A DNA stretch of 64,000 nucleotides from Actinernus sp. WN-2022. Taxonomy: Eukaryota; Cnidaria; Anthozoa; Actiniaria; Actinernidae. Positions 10,832-24,544 of the stretch are shown piece after piece. Position numbers and translations under genes: made by a program. Numbering within the stretch: position 1 is the first letter of the stretch; every line of letters begins with the position of its first letter. The DNA lies in contig JAOWCC010000577.1 of NCBI GenBank assembly GCA_030867875.1, forward strand, positions 143,584,344 through 143,648,343, given 5' to 3'. Below the pieces are notes generated by a model. It had not been told where the DNA came from. It saw only the letters and a program-made list of their open reading frames with translations, and did no database searches.

Positions 10832-10960
10832 GGAGATTTTTTGAGATTTTTAGAAGTTTTTCGGGATTTTTAGAAGTTTTTTCGAGATTTTTAGGGGGAA
10901 AAATAGGATTATCCGGATAGATTTTTAGACCATTTTTCGGGATTTTTGTGCTCAGGCCTA

Positions 10961-10968
10961 CAGCGAGG
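10961..10968. repeat. Right target-site duplication of the hAT element
   Basis: CAGCGAGG, identical to the left flank at 8247-8254. Confidence 0.9.
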
Positions 10969-11824
10969 CGAAGTGACTCGACAAATAATCCTTCAGCAGT
11001 CCACATTTTACTTTCTCTAGGTCTACAAGAGAACACTTGTGGTTCAAAAGGACTACTACGTGAGTTTCCCGGGGATTTGCTGCACAAAGGGACCGGCGGG
11101 CTTCGTTGGAAATACAAAACACAAAGCAACCATATTCTGGTATCAAGAACATTCGTAATTATAATTTCGCACGGCTAAGCTCCACTGAGGTGTTACGACT
11201 TATCTGTATCTGTATCTGTATATATTTTGCATTTTTATTAGCAGAGAAAGCAATGTCCTTAACCTATTTTTTCATCCTCCAGTATGTCCAGAAAGTCTTG
11301 CTACCAAAACTACGATCGCGGGTCAAACTCCAATCTGCCGAGTTCAGCTGTTACTTCGCTGTGAGTTTGACTCGAGTGCGAGTACGACATTTCTTTTTGC
11401 ACTCAAAATATATCATTCGCAAGGAAAGTAGAGATCTTCAAATACAGCTAAGCAATACTGGAGACATGAAAACAAGGTAACAAGAGTATGTGTTTGCTTG
11501 TAGAGTTGTGAAAAGTCGCACTCGTAAATCGAATTAGAATCTAAAGACAGAACAACTGGCTTCCTGCCGAGTACTGTTCAAATCATATTCGAAGCATTCG
11601 TGGGCTCGATTGTGTTTTTAATCCGGTAGAAATTATGAAATTAGAATCGACCCAGGCTTTTTCTTGCGCGGTCATGGGTCAGGAAAGGTCAAATTTTCAC
11701 CATTTCAAACAAGCCTAGAACATAGAGTATTCTCTGTAAGCCAAAAATGTCTTCGCAGAAGTACTCAATACCTTTCAAAGATTCATATGTATAAAAATTG
11801 CAAAAGGGGTTAGTTGCACTTTAA

Positions 11825-11945
11825 TGATGATTGAGTGATTGATTGATTTTAATAATGATTGATTGATTGATTTTAATATTGACTGATAGGTTGATTGATT
11901 GGTTGATTGATTGATTAATTAATTGATGTATTGATTGATTGAGGC
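11825..11945. repeat. TTGA-type microsatellite
   Basis: Imperfect GATTGATTGATT runs over about 120 bp in a CFAP70 intron. Confidence 0.8.
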
Positions 11946-12143
11946 TGTTCAAGGAGATAGGGATGGCAATAAAGATCTGAGAGTTTACTTTTAACTTGTG
12001 GTAGAGCAGATATTAATGGTGCCCCTAGGCTAAGATTAAAATAATGCTACTTATCAATTGCAAGTAAAATATCAAATGCTTATCATTCACCTTTTTCTAC
12101 AACAAAAAGCCAAGACCTCAAAATACACATGTACAAAGCTAAC

Positions 12144-12268
12144 CTTTCCGGTATGTAGATACAGGTACCAGAAGCACTGGGGGCTGCACACCATTTCCGT
12201 TGATTTGTAGGTTCTTTTTCTCCTGGTGTCCTTAAAATCCCATTTGGTAGCACAACAGGATTTTCTTT
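12144..12268 (-). CDS. CFAP70: CFAP70 exon (ENPVVLPNGILRTPG)
   Basis: 125 nt, acceptor ttctcttag, donor gttagc, phase 0 in and phase 2 out. It encodes KENPVVLPNGILRTPGEKEP and RKWCAAPSASG, equivalent to the family's segment with a K/PNG motif and a KKW motif. The intron after it (4703-12143) contains the hAT transposon and two MITE-type elements. Confidence 0.8.
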
Positions 12269-13627
12269 CTAAGAGAATTTAATTGACACCCAAAAATTAG
12301 ATCTACATGCAGGCATGTAAAAATTAATCAAATAAATGCAGTCTTTATAATAATATGTTCTTCAAAAAAATAATAGAACTTAAAGTGTTTTCCAGGTTGC
12401 TCCTAAACACTGATGCTTTTTTACTGTGTGCGCAATAAAATTAATTATCTCTGACTGTTTTAATAGGTCGTAATTACATCACAAAGTATTTTGTTACATG
12501 AAGATTACCATATCTAGTGATATTTATTGCATCAATTTAAGCCACTGTTACTGCCTGTACATTACATTAGTGTCTGGTTGTTTCAAATGTGTCATAATGT
12601 TTTGACAGCCTTATTTAACCTTATTTTACCACTTGTCTGACAATACAAATGTAGCTGCTGCTTAGTATTATACATGAACCACAGCCAGTGCTTCCGACCC
12701 CTTCCTACTTCTAATGAAACCCCTGCTTGCCAAGAAGTTAATTAACAATAATTATAATAACAGAACATATTTATACATGGTGCATTTAACTGCAATATAA
12801 ACATGTGGTCATGTTTAAGCTAAAGAGAATAAGGATCTCAGTCGACAAGGAGACAAATCAACTGGTTATTTACAAATGTGGTGAAGCACACAGGGAATCA
12901 AACTCAGGGTCCCATTGGATTGCGAGTCTGCCAATTGTTAACAACTCAGCCATGCCCCCTCCTCAATTAGCACAATCTGTTAAAAATACTGCCATGTACT
13001 GTACAAGTCATGTAATACTTGTTAATATATTTATATATTAGGCAAGCCTATGAGTGGAGCTCCCAATAATAAAATGTGCAGTTGAGTTGCATGCGCATAT
13101 GTAACAGGAAATGTAATTATGAAAATAAATTATGCAGATGCAGTTGAGTTGCACATGCATATGTAATGGCAAAAGTGATGGCATACAACAGAAAGAACAT
13201 AACGAGTATGTGTGCACGCAGAGATGTAACGGAAGTTGGAATTGAATATTATATGCATTATGGCAAAAACATTACACTGATCATTGAGATAATTTGGAAA
13301 ATCACAAATTCCCATAAACGGGAGGATTGAATGTAAAGAACAGGACGGCATTAAATAGCCAAACAAAATCGTGCACCTGATTCAGGACTCGAAAACCTCA
13401 CATGTTCCATGCACTGGTGCACGGTCGGTCAGGCGGGTGGTCTGTCGGGCAAGAACATGTTGCTAAAAAATTATCATGCTACAATGTATAATGTATGGTG
13501 CTGATCTGCTCATGCGGGGAGCTCCGCTAATATTACAAGTTACCAACTGAAGTTGAATTGGTATAGTGTATCTGTAATTTAACAAACTTTGAGCTGCCAT
13601 ATGAATGTGAACCTATGTAGCTCTTAC

Positions 13628-13736
13628 CATAGCAGTGAGAGGAACAGGTAGGCTGATGGTGTAAAGGAATGACTGGCCTGGTTGCCATGCTTCAGGTGTT
13701 GAATATGCACTATCCACACGGACACTGAACAAGTTG
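13628..13736 (-). CDS. CFAP70: CFAP70 exon (NLFSVRVDSAYSTPEAW)
   Basis: 109 nt, acceptor ctgtctag, donor gtaagag. One leading base completes a split codon and the exon ends in phase 0. It encodes NLFSVRVDSAYSTPEAW and LYTISLPVPLTAM. The family has an NLL-V-AYSVPE block at this point. Confidence 0.8.
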
Positions 13737-14808
13737 CTAGACAGTGGTGGAATAAAAATTATAGCATATCAGATAGTATTACTTTTTACAATTCATTTTG
13801 TGCATGTTAAATAAGAAAATAATGTAATAAAACCTACTCAACTGCCACCTGTATGCCTACATGTAGCTGACCCATTTTTTTCAATCAACCATTTAATCTG
13901 ACACAGGCTACCAGTACATGAGGAAACTACATTAGTCACATGTTCATCGTAGGTCAAACTTGCATCAATTACAACTCCTAAATCCTTAGCAGAGGATAGT
14001 ACAAGTTATATCTTTGTTAATTAAAATGATAGTCTGATGATAGTCCATCATTTGCATCTGCTAAAATTGCAATAAACCCTGGCCCCTGTGTAAAATATTG
14101 TAAATGTTGTCTTTAATTTCAAGAAATCAACACTACAAATGTATGTTAGTAGCACAATGTGGAGCTTGCAATGCAGATTCTAATAGTACCAGAGGTATCA
14201 ACAGAGAACAATTTCAAAAGTTTACATCGAGGCTGTAATTACACAGTACTAGCTTTTCTGGGCGCAACAAAAATTATTTTCACCTCTCTGTTAGCTGTAC
14301 ATCACTTTGTAAGGGATGTGCTACAGATACCTGCACTTCAACTTCAGGCTGAGGAAAAATAGAGAATTGGAAGTTGATAAGCTCCTGGTACCATGCTTTA
14401 ATACTCTATATACCTGCAGAACTCTGCCACTTACAGAGGTTCAACACTATGGAACACAATAATATCTAAAGACAGCAGTATCATTACCGTAGGCACCAAT
14501 TAAGTATTTGCACAAAATAAATCTTTAGTGATTTTACTTTTATTTTAATAGAACTTCAAATTTCAGGCTCAACGAATATGTAACTGTATAGATATATAAT
14601 TATTGTAGCTACAATACTTAATATCTATCGACATACCTATACTGTATATGTTTTACGTAATAATGTAAAATAGTTGTAGTCAGTACCTATAGTTAGTGGT
14701 TAGTAATATAAAATTAATTTCTATTATTTTTAATCACGACTCCAGAGGCTGCAAGCTTTAATATTCATCATGTTTAAATAAAGGCCATCTTCACTGTATC
14801 TACATGTA

Positions 14809-15922
14809 CAGTGCTGTTCGAAAGTAACGCAACCGAATTTTGCCGAAATTCGCCGAATGTCGTTCTTTGTTTACGATTTGAAAATTTGTCGAAATTTTGC
14901 GTGTGAATGCGTCAAAATTTCAAAGAATTTTCGTTGAGCATATCGAAATTTCGAACAGGACCGACCAAAATTTCGGTAATATTTACACACCGAAATTTCA
15001 GTAATATGGGTGATACGCCGAAATTTCGACTATTTAAGACAGGATTGCATTACGAAACATCGTCCCAGCGCTGGTTTGTTGTTTTCCGTTTATCTCATAA
15101 ACTTCTGTAGTTTAAAACTAAGATCCGTCAGTCCTTCAGAATGTTTGTTGAAGTAATTGCGTATGTTTTCAATTGAAGAAGCTAGCTTTTAGCTTTTTGG
15201 AGATACAAAGATTCTCTGTTGACATGTGCTTTCAGCCGTGAAGACTAATTGTCTGGTTTTTGACACAACAAGAATGCCGCGAACTTCGCGGGAAGTGTGA
15301 TTTTATTGCATTGTAGTTTAAATCACCACAAAGCTTCTCAACTTTACTGGCAAATGATAAACGTCTACTAAGTAGAATATTCTGGAGTTCTTTTTATTTA
15401 ATGTGGATCGGTTTTCAAAGGTGAGGAGGTCCTTGTCTTGAATTCCGCGACACAGAAGTGTGACATTTTCCGCGAACTGATTTGAATAATCAATGACTCC
15501 GCAGTGTTTGTTTTGCGTTGAGATCGCACAAAAAATATCTACAGATAAAATTTTCTTTTAGAAATCGAGATGCTTATGGAATCAAACAGCGTGAGATCAG
15601 ATCGCACTAACCGTATCGAATCTTTTGGAGTTTTGATTTCAGGTTTTTTACTTCATCACTTTGTGAGGAGTTAATAAAACATCCAAACGAAATTTCTATT
15701 CGAAAAAAATTCTATTCGAAAATTCGAAGTTTACGAAAATTCGACGTTACGAAATTTCTATTCGAAATTCCTTATCGAAATTTCGAAGTGTTTTCGGTAA
15801 AACTCGCAGCACTTAAACAATGAAACTTTCGAATTTTCAACATATTTTCACAAGTATCGTAATGTCGTTTTATAGTTACGAAATTCGGCGAAATTCGGTT
15901 GCGTTACTTTCGAACAGCACTG
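14809..15922. mobile_element. Tc1/mariner-like non-autonomous element, 1.1 kb
   Basis: Ends CAGTGCTGTTCGAAAGTAAC and its exact inverse are flanked by TA at 14807-14808 and 15923-15924. Subterminal CGAAATTTCG-type repeats are numerous at both sides. The CAGTG start and TA target suggest Tc1/mariner. No transposase frame. Confidence 0.78.
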
Positions 15923-16086
15923 TATCTATCTAAGGCCATCTACAATGCATCTATCTATCTATTTAATGATTAACGACTATGAGCTCAAAGTTTCTAATGG
16001 CTGATAGTTGACAAGGAGTGTAGCTCCGAGTCGATTATCAGCAATAAAAACTGAGAGTGAGTAGTACATGTATATTGAATTGTTTT

Positions 16087-16283
16087 AGTAGAAACCAATG
16101 GTAGTAGTTCAACCTTAAACTGAAACAAGAATATTTTTTTACATTTTGATTACTTGGCAGCCATTGATTTGCTTTTGAAAACCAGCTTTTTCACTACTCA
16201 CTATGTATCACAGAATAGATAGTGAGTAGTTTAGCCAATCAGATTGCAGGATCTGCGATAGAACACTAGTTGGTTTCTACTAT
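16087..16283. repeat. Foldback repeat (TAGTAGAAACCAA ends)
   Basis: TTAGTAGAAACCAA at 16087 and the inverse TTGGTTTCTACTA near 16270-16283, with an inner inverted pair around CACTATNTATC. A small MITE is likely. Confidence 0.45.
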
Positions 16284-16508
16284 CTATGAATAGAACTGAT
16301 CAGAAGCAAGCAACATTAACTGACTGTGAGCTAAAAGCATAATTACATTATATATTTGCAATTAGCACATGTTGAGTATTTTTAAATACTGCATGTAAAC
16401 ATGATTAATTAATTAATTTTAATAATTAAACTGTGCACAATTAAATTTAAAACTAAGAATACAAGTATCAGTCAATGTACATTGATCGTACCAAAACATG
16501 TTCCACAC

Positions 16509-16571
16509 TAGAATCTAATAAGGAAGGTGAGACACTGTAGATAGGCTGTATAATGCTGAACTTGGATTCAC
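16509..16571 (-). CDS. CFAP70: CFAP70 exon 4 (3' boundary uncertain)
   Basis: Acceptor tacag directly before 16571. The phase matches exon 3 and gives GESKFSIIQPIYSVSPSLLD, the position where family members have a G-E/Q-S stretch ending the C2-like region. The donor is weak: gtgtgg at 16508 is my best guess, and it would leave phase 1. The next exon I can place needs phase 2, so at least one short exon (about 30 residues in the family) is missing between here and 13736, or has been displaced by the transposons there. Confidence 0.6.
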
Positions 16572-16801
16572 CTGTATGAGAGACAAGATAATTGATGCTC
16601 AATTTTACAGCAAAGTACACTTAATAAGCCTAGCTAGCTCCTCCACAGGCACCTCCCTTTTATAATAAAAAAAGTCGACCAGGCTTCCTGTGGTAAAAGG
16701 AGAAGAATCTGAGGATGAAAGAAGACCACCAAGAATGACTGGATACTGGGATGGCTGCAGAGGAGGCTAACTTTATGATCTGCTACATGTACATGCCTTA
16801 C

Positions 16802-16900
16802 CCTGTAGTAATGGTATTAGATCAATACAGCTTTGACCCAATATGTTGGTCTTCTCCTCCTTGCCTTTCTTGTCCTTTGGCAGCACCTCAATCACTGTGA
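16802..16900 (-). CDS. CFAP70: CFAP70 exon 3
   Basis: 99 nt, phase 1 in and out, acceptor catatag, donor gtaagg. It encodes [17 protein letters not shown] and [14 protein letters not shown], the most conserved block of the CFAP70 N-terminus. The 7.45 kb intron before it (16901-24354) is the longest in the gene. Confidence 0.85.
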
Positions 16901-18961
16901 CTATATGATGATATGCAGAATTATTATGTTATTTTACATATTACATAATTATCATATAAAGTTGCTGTATTAGCTGCTTTTGTAATCTGACCTATTAATT
17001 TAGTTAGAGCGGTCATGCACACAATTTTCGAACAATTTTAAAATCAAATGGGCTGTGCCAAGCAACCTATTATGACATATGCGTCATTTCGAGAAAAACA
17101 TGCAAAAACAAATCAGTTTCAATTTCAGTAGAGCAAGCGGTTCACAGACTACCAATAAATCTATTAAAGATTATGACTAGAATCAATTTTTTTTCCAAAG
17201 ATTTGTTTGAATCGGATAAAATGAAACAAAACTGGAAGAGTAATAATTATTTAAGAGAGGATCCATGTGAAAACCATGCAGACGAGTCTACAGTGCACCT
17301 CTCCGATTTCCTTTAAACTTGGCACACATTTATATCTTAACTAGCCAATGTCCCATGTGAAATAGTTTGGCTGAAATGTAAAAGGCCTTTGAGATATGAC
17401 AATCAAACTGTTTGGTCCCCTGAAATGCTCAAAATCAGAGCAAAATATACCTTATGTTGTAACATGTCGCAATCGCAAATGATTTTAAGTAGAAAGATAA
17501 TATTTTTACTTGCTTTAGTACTAAGTCCCGTCAGCATATTAAAACCAAAATCAACAAATTTTATTTATATTTTGTCGCTTCTGTCGAATTTTTATTTAAC
17601 GCTACTTTAATAGGTATTTTTAAAACCCGATAAATGCTGTCTGGCAATGGCCGTTTGCAGAGTTGCGGCCTTCTTTTCTTTGAATTTAGAAATATTTCTA
17701 GATTGACTTACAATAGATCTTTGCATCTGGTAAAAAAAATCTCTGTAAAGTTAATGCTGGGTTAGAGAGTACGCACTCTCAAAATCCGCAATGTTCAGTT
17801 ATTAAACAAACGACGATATGGTGACACAGCGATTTTTTCCCCGATTAAAATCGAAAATACGGTGAACTTCACAGATTTTCTGCCAATAATTGCTTTAAGA
17901 ATTCGAATGCACATTCATTTTCAATATTATTTTAGTTTTGAAGGGTGACCAAGTCCATCACCCGATATGCAGATGTCTAAAGTGACGCATTATTGTCGAG
18001 TTTGACGGAGTCAAAGCTGAAAAATAGGTACTCATAGTTTATGGCAGTATCTTCGTTTAAAATTGTTTGATTGGATCAAAGACAATGAATTTTCTTTGAA
18101 TATGATATATAGAGGATTTCAAACTACGCTACGCTTTAAATACAGCTTCTAATCCGAGTCACTCTGAATTTTGCGATCCTCTGTAGCGGGGTGAATGAGT
18201 GACAAGTAGAAATGCACGTACAGTCGTATTTAGGTTCTTTAGCCGATTCTCTATTCAAGTTTTTAGTTTTTATTCTGTAAAGAAACAATGTTTTCTTTTC
18301 ATAATAAAAAAACCTAATGGTTTCGTTTTCTTGGAAGCTCTTTATTATATGCTCATCGGATAGTTGTCCAAGTTAGAACCGTTTAGATTCAGCAACGGGA
18401 AGCCATTCTGATGTCGTTACTACCTTGTTACGGACTCAATTTGTTTCAATCTTGTGCATAATATTCTGTTCGTTCCGTTGAAATACCAAAATGTGTGTAT
18501 AATCCATGAAATCAAATGTGGTATCACCGAAATAGATTAAATACCTGCAGTGATATAATGATATCTCAAGAATTGCGTGACAAGAACTGCGTGTAACGTC
18601 TGCACGTGTATTTCCCGCCCTATCCACGAGATGGATTTGGACTTGATCAAGTGCTCATTTTGTGTATATTCAACGAGGGAATGTGGCATGTCTTCTCGGC
18701 GTTACCTGTCTAGACAGTACAGTACAGGTGAAAATATTTATAGATTTTATGATAATTTTACCTGACATGCGCCATCAACAACATCCCCGCCAAGTGCCAA
18801 TGCATTTCATACAATTCTTAGTATAGCAAAAACAAATCATTGATTAGGAAGAGCGGGAAAAAAGTGAAGAAAGCCTTCAATGCTTTTCATGCCTTCAACG
18901 GTAATATAGTTGTTTTTCCCAGGGTATTTTATTCATTTTTGATTTTAGGGCGGGGTGGTAA

Positions 18962-19054
18962 TGCACTAGTCAAAGAAACCCCCCCTCCCCCTCCTCCCCC
19001 AACCCGGGACAGGGTGGGAGGGGGAGGGGGTGGGGGTTTACTTAGACTAGTGCA
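18962..19054. mobile_element. 93-bp relative of the TGCACTAGTC MITE
   Basis: Ends TGCACTAGTC and GACTAGTGCA are flanked by TAA at 18959-18961 and 19055-19057, the same family as 5699-6275 but only the two ends and their C/G tracts. Confidence 0.75.
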
Positions 19055-20042
19055 TAATGGCTCACTCTCTGCTTAAAGCTGCCTGTGATACACTTGTATG
19101 CGATTTGTTACTGTCGTCCTCGTATCTCTTTATAGCGGAGCTCGTTGCATAAAAAACAAAGAAAATCAACATGGAAAACGAAAGATAAAAGAACAACCCA
19201 CACAAGTGAAAAAAAAATCACGCCACTCGCCTCGCCCGCTCGCAGACGTAAAGGTCGGTACACACGAAGGGACAAGTCACGTGTCCTGATATCCTTTTCC
19301 CCGCGGACACCGGCCATCCTACAGCTGAGAAACTACAAACCTGGTACACAAAGAATAACGTATTTCTTTACAGTTTTAAAGTAATAGACCAGTTCGCGAT
19401 TAATTCCAACATTTTGAAAGGGGTGTAAACATGGCGCGAAATACAGTGTTTGTATGGGAATCCGATGACAAATAAAATCCGTAAAATCGAATTTCTGAAA
19501 TATTCTTCAGATACAAACTTAAGATACCAAGTAAACGATTAACTGATCGAAATTTGAGGGATGTAGCTGTGCTGGGAAGCATGCAATCGTGGTTTTAGTT
19601 TTCCATACTTTGTCTGTAAAAACGAGTCTAAGTCCGCGGGAAAATTTGCGCAAACAAAATCAATCTTCCAGGAAGGAAAAAAATTTTCTGAAGCATTTCA
19701 AAGACATTTTTTTGTTTCGATGAGGCAAAATTTGCTTCCGCAACAATGTTTTCACGTTGGCTATGGAGGAAAACAATGTTTACTAGGCTCCAGTGACACA
19801 CAGTATGTGTGTTTCTTAGCAACACCGGCAAGACAATTTGGCACAGTGCGCATTCGTTATTTTTTGTGCAACAACGTTTCCTCGTTTATCCACCCGTGCA
19901 GCAAAACATTTGTATGCGTCCTGCTCGTTCAATTAGCCACCCAGGCAACATTAAGAGAAACAGAGAAGCGCAGTGTTCGCGCCTACGCCTTTTCGATCCC
20001 TCGTGCCTTGATCGGATGATCACGTAAAATGGCGGTCCCCAA

Positions 20043-20512
20043 CCTCGTTCCCAGGGGTCTTTACGCGCCTAATCAAAGGTGGCGTCGAAAGTACCCCTGG
20101 TACAGGCTGGTGGGATTCGGCCACTGATTGGCTAGATGTCTCGCGCGCGCTGATTGGAGAATTTCGAATAGCGCGTGCATTTTTGAATTGAAAAATAAAC
20201 TGGTGATGTCGTCTTTCGCATTGCGCGTTCAAAATTCGTTGAAAACAACTACAAATTCATCAGAATCAACCTCTAACCGTTCTTCAGCGATGATGAATCC
20301 AAGATGGCGGATGCTCCTCAAAATATGCCCATATATTGGGCATATTTTTGGGTCACATGACCAGCCTGTACCACGGGTACTTTCGACGCCATCTTTGATT
20401 AGGCGAACTAGGTTGGGCTATCCCGTCTCACGCAATCTCGTTCTCATAGCCCGCGATCTTTTGGCCAGTATATTGGCGCTGGTCAAAAGATCTCGGGTTC
20501 TGGGAACGAGAT
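20043..20512. repeat. Foldback element, 470 bp
   Basis: CTCGTTCCCAG at the left and CTGGGAACGAG at the right enclose a second, inner inverted pair: TAATCAAAGGTGGCGTCGAA near 20070 and its near-exact inverse near 20380-20402. There is no coding capacity. Confidence 0.6.
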
Positions 20513-20930
20513 TGCATCTCACGACGCTCGTATTCATCAGCAGCTGTGTATCACAGGACGCCAAGGAACCACTTTGGACGTTAAACAAATATCTGGCAGT
20601 GACCACCCTCAGTGCTTGTTGGTCAGCCGCATTAATGGGAAGATAACTGACATAACTGCTCATGCTTGTAAACTGCGTGGCTTACCGTGTGTACCTATAA
20701 ACAGCAGTCTGAACAACCGCCCCGCACATACATGTATATGTAAATCCAGCGTAATTCAGGCCTGGATAAAGTCTGTCACGATCCACACAATATGTTTCAT
20801 CGTTCACCCAGATGTTTTCTGAACCCTTTTCTAAGATAGTTTGTAGCAATAGCAACATACGTCAGACATTTTTTAACTTCGCTTTCCGGGATGGCACTGC
20901 GCTCCAGTACGGCACCGAAACAGCTGATTA

Positions 20931-21120
20931 GGCCATCCCAATAAAATGCAAATACATAGAGAGCTAGGAAAAGAGGTGTAGTTGAAAGTATGTTCTTCAA
21001 TTTTTTTTTTTTACTTTTCCCAAAAATTGGGTCGATGTCAAGCTTTGTATTTTTGTTAACTTTTCCAAAAAAATTGGGTCGGTCTGGCGATTGGAAACGG
21101 AACATTTTATTGCGATGGCC
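20931..21120. mobile_element. MITE, GGCCATCCCAATAAAATG ends, TTA target
   Basis: Inverted ends GGCCATCCCAATAAAATG and CATTTTATTGCGATGGCC are flanked by TTA at 20928-20930 and 21121-21123. The interior has TTGGGTCG-type repeats. A longer relative is at 25014-25300. Confidence 0.72.
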
Positions 21121-24100
21121 TTATGTGGGTTGTGTGAATATACAGGATATATGCACGGGATGTTAGAAATCATTTATAATTCATTGTTGTGACCTTGTGT
21201 ATGAATGTATGCAAACATTTGACCCCATAACAGTTACATATATCAGGTGCATCATGGGTAATTTTAACCTATAATCAGCTTGAAAAAAATAAAAGTTTTG
21301 CAAACAAAATTATGTAGATGTATTAAGTAGTGCATTATGATTATTTTCAGTTCTGTTTCATGAGATTCATAAATATTTCAATATAAATTACCCACACTGG
21401 TATATATGTTGGGCACCACAGACGAAATGATAAAACACCGGATCTCCTAGCGTGTAGGGATTTGATCAGCAATATATATATATAAATAGCCAAGAAAGGA
21501 AAGGCTGATTCAATTTTTCTTCCAATATTCCACATGGAATGTACACATCTGTGTTCGGGCTACCTGTGGTGCACAACAGCAGACTGGGTTCTAGTCCTAA
21601 ATAAAATGGCGGATGCTACAAAGCCATCTGTATAAACTATAAATATAATGGCTAAATGTTCTTTCGGTGTAAAATCAACAAGAAGATAATTATCGTAAGT
21701 TGTGCTTCGAGACTATGACAGAGCTGGGGAGGAGAGCACAAATAAGGCTAGAATCAGGTATGCATTTATCGCTGATTCATCCTTCGTGATTACTAATTTC
21801 TCTTATAATTTTTGAAGTTGATTGTTAATTAGTTGATTGTTTATTGCAAAACCATAGGCATAAGTGACAAATAAATTTATCACCCAGTTATTTTAGGGCT
21901 ATGTTTCTCATTCCTGTCCGTTATTTGTCCCGTTATTCTGCACACGATACAGCTTACCTCTGGCGTTGATTGTTTATTTACGTTGGACCCGGGCGTTGGG
22001 AGTATGTTACTTTGGCCTCACTGCTCCTAAGCTTAATAAACTTTACAAACTTTTTAGTCCCCAGTTGTATTTCCAAATGACTGATCTACAAAATAATAAC
22101 TCTCTCATCTTCTACAATTTCGCCGCATCAATAATATTCGAATGTCATTTTACCCTAAAATTTGACTTTTTGAAAAATAATTTAGGAAGTCACTTGTACA
22201 TGAAAGTCTTACCCCTTGAATACTGAATATTTTTTGGCACTTATATCATAATTAAATTGCAATTGGTCGTGTTTATGCTGTAGAAACGTTTTGTGTATAT
22301 AGCTTATATGGTTTGTTCAAAAAAATTCTGTAAACATGACTAAAAAAGCATAGTGGAAATACCCCTCAAACCGAGGCAGTTCGTACTGACCCCCATATCT
22401 CTTACAGTTTTTGGAATTTTCCCAAAATATTCTACCAAGTCTAATGCCAGGCCAATAGTAATATATGTGCAAAATATGGACAAAATCTGAGATATACCAT
22501 GTAGACTCATTTTTTCAGGGTGCATGGTTTTCACATGGATGCCCTCTTAACACATGTTTTCATTCATTAGAAAGACATTTTATACAAAACAGCTTTTCAA
22601 AATAATGTAGAATAAATTTGTTAAAGAGACTTCAAACTGGCTTGTGAATGATGCAAGTGCTGGTTTGAGTGTCTGACATTGTTCAACTTTAATAATAAAT
22701 TTAATAATAATACACTTTATTTTACAAGCCAGGTAAAATAACACATAACAGCCAAGGCTGATAAACTTGTGGCCCTCAAATATCCTTGAATATTTTGTGA
22801 AACAGCTGCAATTGGAGGCTTTCTGTGTAGATGAGAGGAATGATGAGGAGATTGTTGGACTGACAGAGCATGTTGGAAGGTAAGTGAGGATTGCTAATTT
22901 TTAATGCTGCAGACAACGAGTTTGAGAATTGAGGTGATAGTGAGTCGGCACTTTGAGTCAGATTGTGAAAGGAAGCCATTAGGAAGTTTTCGCGATCTAG
23001 AGTAGTTTTCCAAGCAGCTTAACTCGAAAACAAAGTTGAACATTCTCCTCTACTATAAATTTACAAGCTACACAACAACTCCTGTAGAGATATGATGATG
23101 AGGTCACTATATATAATTATTACATTTAGCTCATGTTTTCTCTTTTCAAGGACAATAAAACGTCAACAAAATGAGAAGTAACAGCTGTTCGAGTAGCAAC
23201 TTTGAACAGCAATAATTATTTCTACACTAACTTTAGGAACTGAATTTTGGCAAACCATTATTTCCCTTATCTAAATCAGTTGTCCAACTATTCCAAATAT
23301 AATTAATAGATGTTCATGCAAGTACAAGGCACTTAATTTGTGGCAGGACTTCTAATAATCTGTTACAAATGGTGGGGGAGGGATACTCCTGACCCATATA
23401 TAAGCTATATATGCAGGTACGTGCCACTCCAATGGGTATGGTTTTTGAGCTGCATTAGTTTGAAATATTTGATATGAAAGTACGAGACTGCACATGTTCA
23501 TATATTTATTTTATCTTCTCTTATCATTTGAGATCAATTGATCTTCAAAATAAATTGAATTGGATTAGAAAAGACGATTACAGGCCACTCAATTGAAATG
23601 TCTGTAAAATATGAGCCACCTGTCATAAGGGAGTTAGCCATGCAAGTCTCACTCCAAAATCCAGCAGTCCATTCCACATTCCATTCCAGATTCAGAGTTT
23701 ATCAGTTAATTAAGGGTACAGTCACATGGTGGTGTCAGATAGTTCATACATCTAATATATTAAGCAAGTTATAGCCATGAAAATGTTTTACATCACTATT
23801 GGTGGGACTCAGGTAAGCGTGGCTGTCAATGAGCACACACATCTCCCACATGGATTATTAACACAGCTGCTTGCTGGTGTCTAAATATGTTTGCAATAAC
23901 TTTACAGTTAGTAGCAAGAAGGGCACTGGGATGAGGACTTAAGCAACATCAATTGAAGGGCTGTGTAAAAAAAGGGTGTAAGTGTCTCCTGATTCTCCTT
24001 CAATTTCTGTTTTCTAAGGGAGAATTTAAAATGCGATCAAGAGTCAGTTATGCCCTTTTTACACACAGCCCTTCAATCCAACAGCAATTAATATTCCACA

Positions 24101-24354
24101 TCAATCTTCAATTATTAATGAAATCAAATATTGACTATTATCAATTTGCATTCCAAGCATTCCATTCTGCTAACATCTTAGTGAGTGAACAATCAAGTGA
24201 GCGAGCGAGTGAATGACACATTTCCCCAACCATCCCGATAACTCGTTTCTACACTGTATTGTGTGCATCCATGAGTTAAAAAGCAATGGGACACATGTCC
24301 CACTGTTTAATTTCTAGAATGAACATGCACAGTGTATCCAATATCTACACTTAC

Positions 24355-24544
24355 TAATAACAGGCTTGTGAGCAATAGAATCCAGAGAGGAAGGATCTCC
24401 AAAGGTACACTCAAAGGTTGCATTGTAGTTGTAGTCAGTTGTGTGTGTCTCTGTGCTGGCCTCAACTTTGGCTGATTCTCCAAGTAACACACTACCAAAT
24501 TCCACACGCACAAGGGAATTAATGGAATCCCCCTTTGAACCTCT
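24355..24544 (-). CDS. CFAP70: CFAP70 exon 2, N-terminal C2-like region
   Basis: Acceptor ttgtag at 24550-24545, donor gtaagt below 24355. Phase 0 in, phase 1 out (190 nt). The peptide begins RGSKGDS and includes VEFGSVLLGESAKV and ends AHKPVI. The family has the same order: a KGxKGD start, a GDSAK segment, then AHKP before the next exon. Confidence 0.85.

Larger units (their letters stand above)
8255..10960 (+). mobile_element. Complete hAT transposon, 2.7 kb
   Basis: Terminal inverted repeats TAGGCCTGAGCACAAAAAT and the inverse ATTTTTGTGCTCAGGCCTA are bounded by 8-bp duplications CAGCGAGG. Subterminal AGATTTTTAGAAAATTTGG repeats (about 8300-8390) and similar repeats near 10835-10935 are likely transposase-binding arrays. 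One long uninterrupted transposase gene lies between. The intact ends, target duplication and frame suggest recent insertion. It sits in a CFAP70 intron, opposite to CFAP70 transcription. Confidence 0.92.
16901..24354. other. CFAP70 intron 2, no further gene recognised
   Basis: AT-rich intron sequence. Apart from the repeats listed separately (18962-19054, 20043-20512, 20931-21120) I see no exon, RNA gene or coding element. Short open frames here have no recognisable features. Confidence 0.5.
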
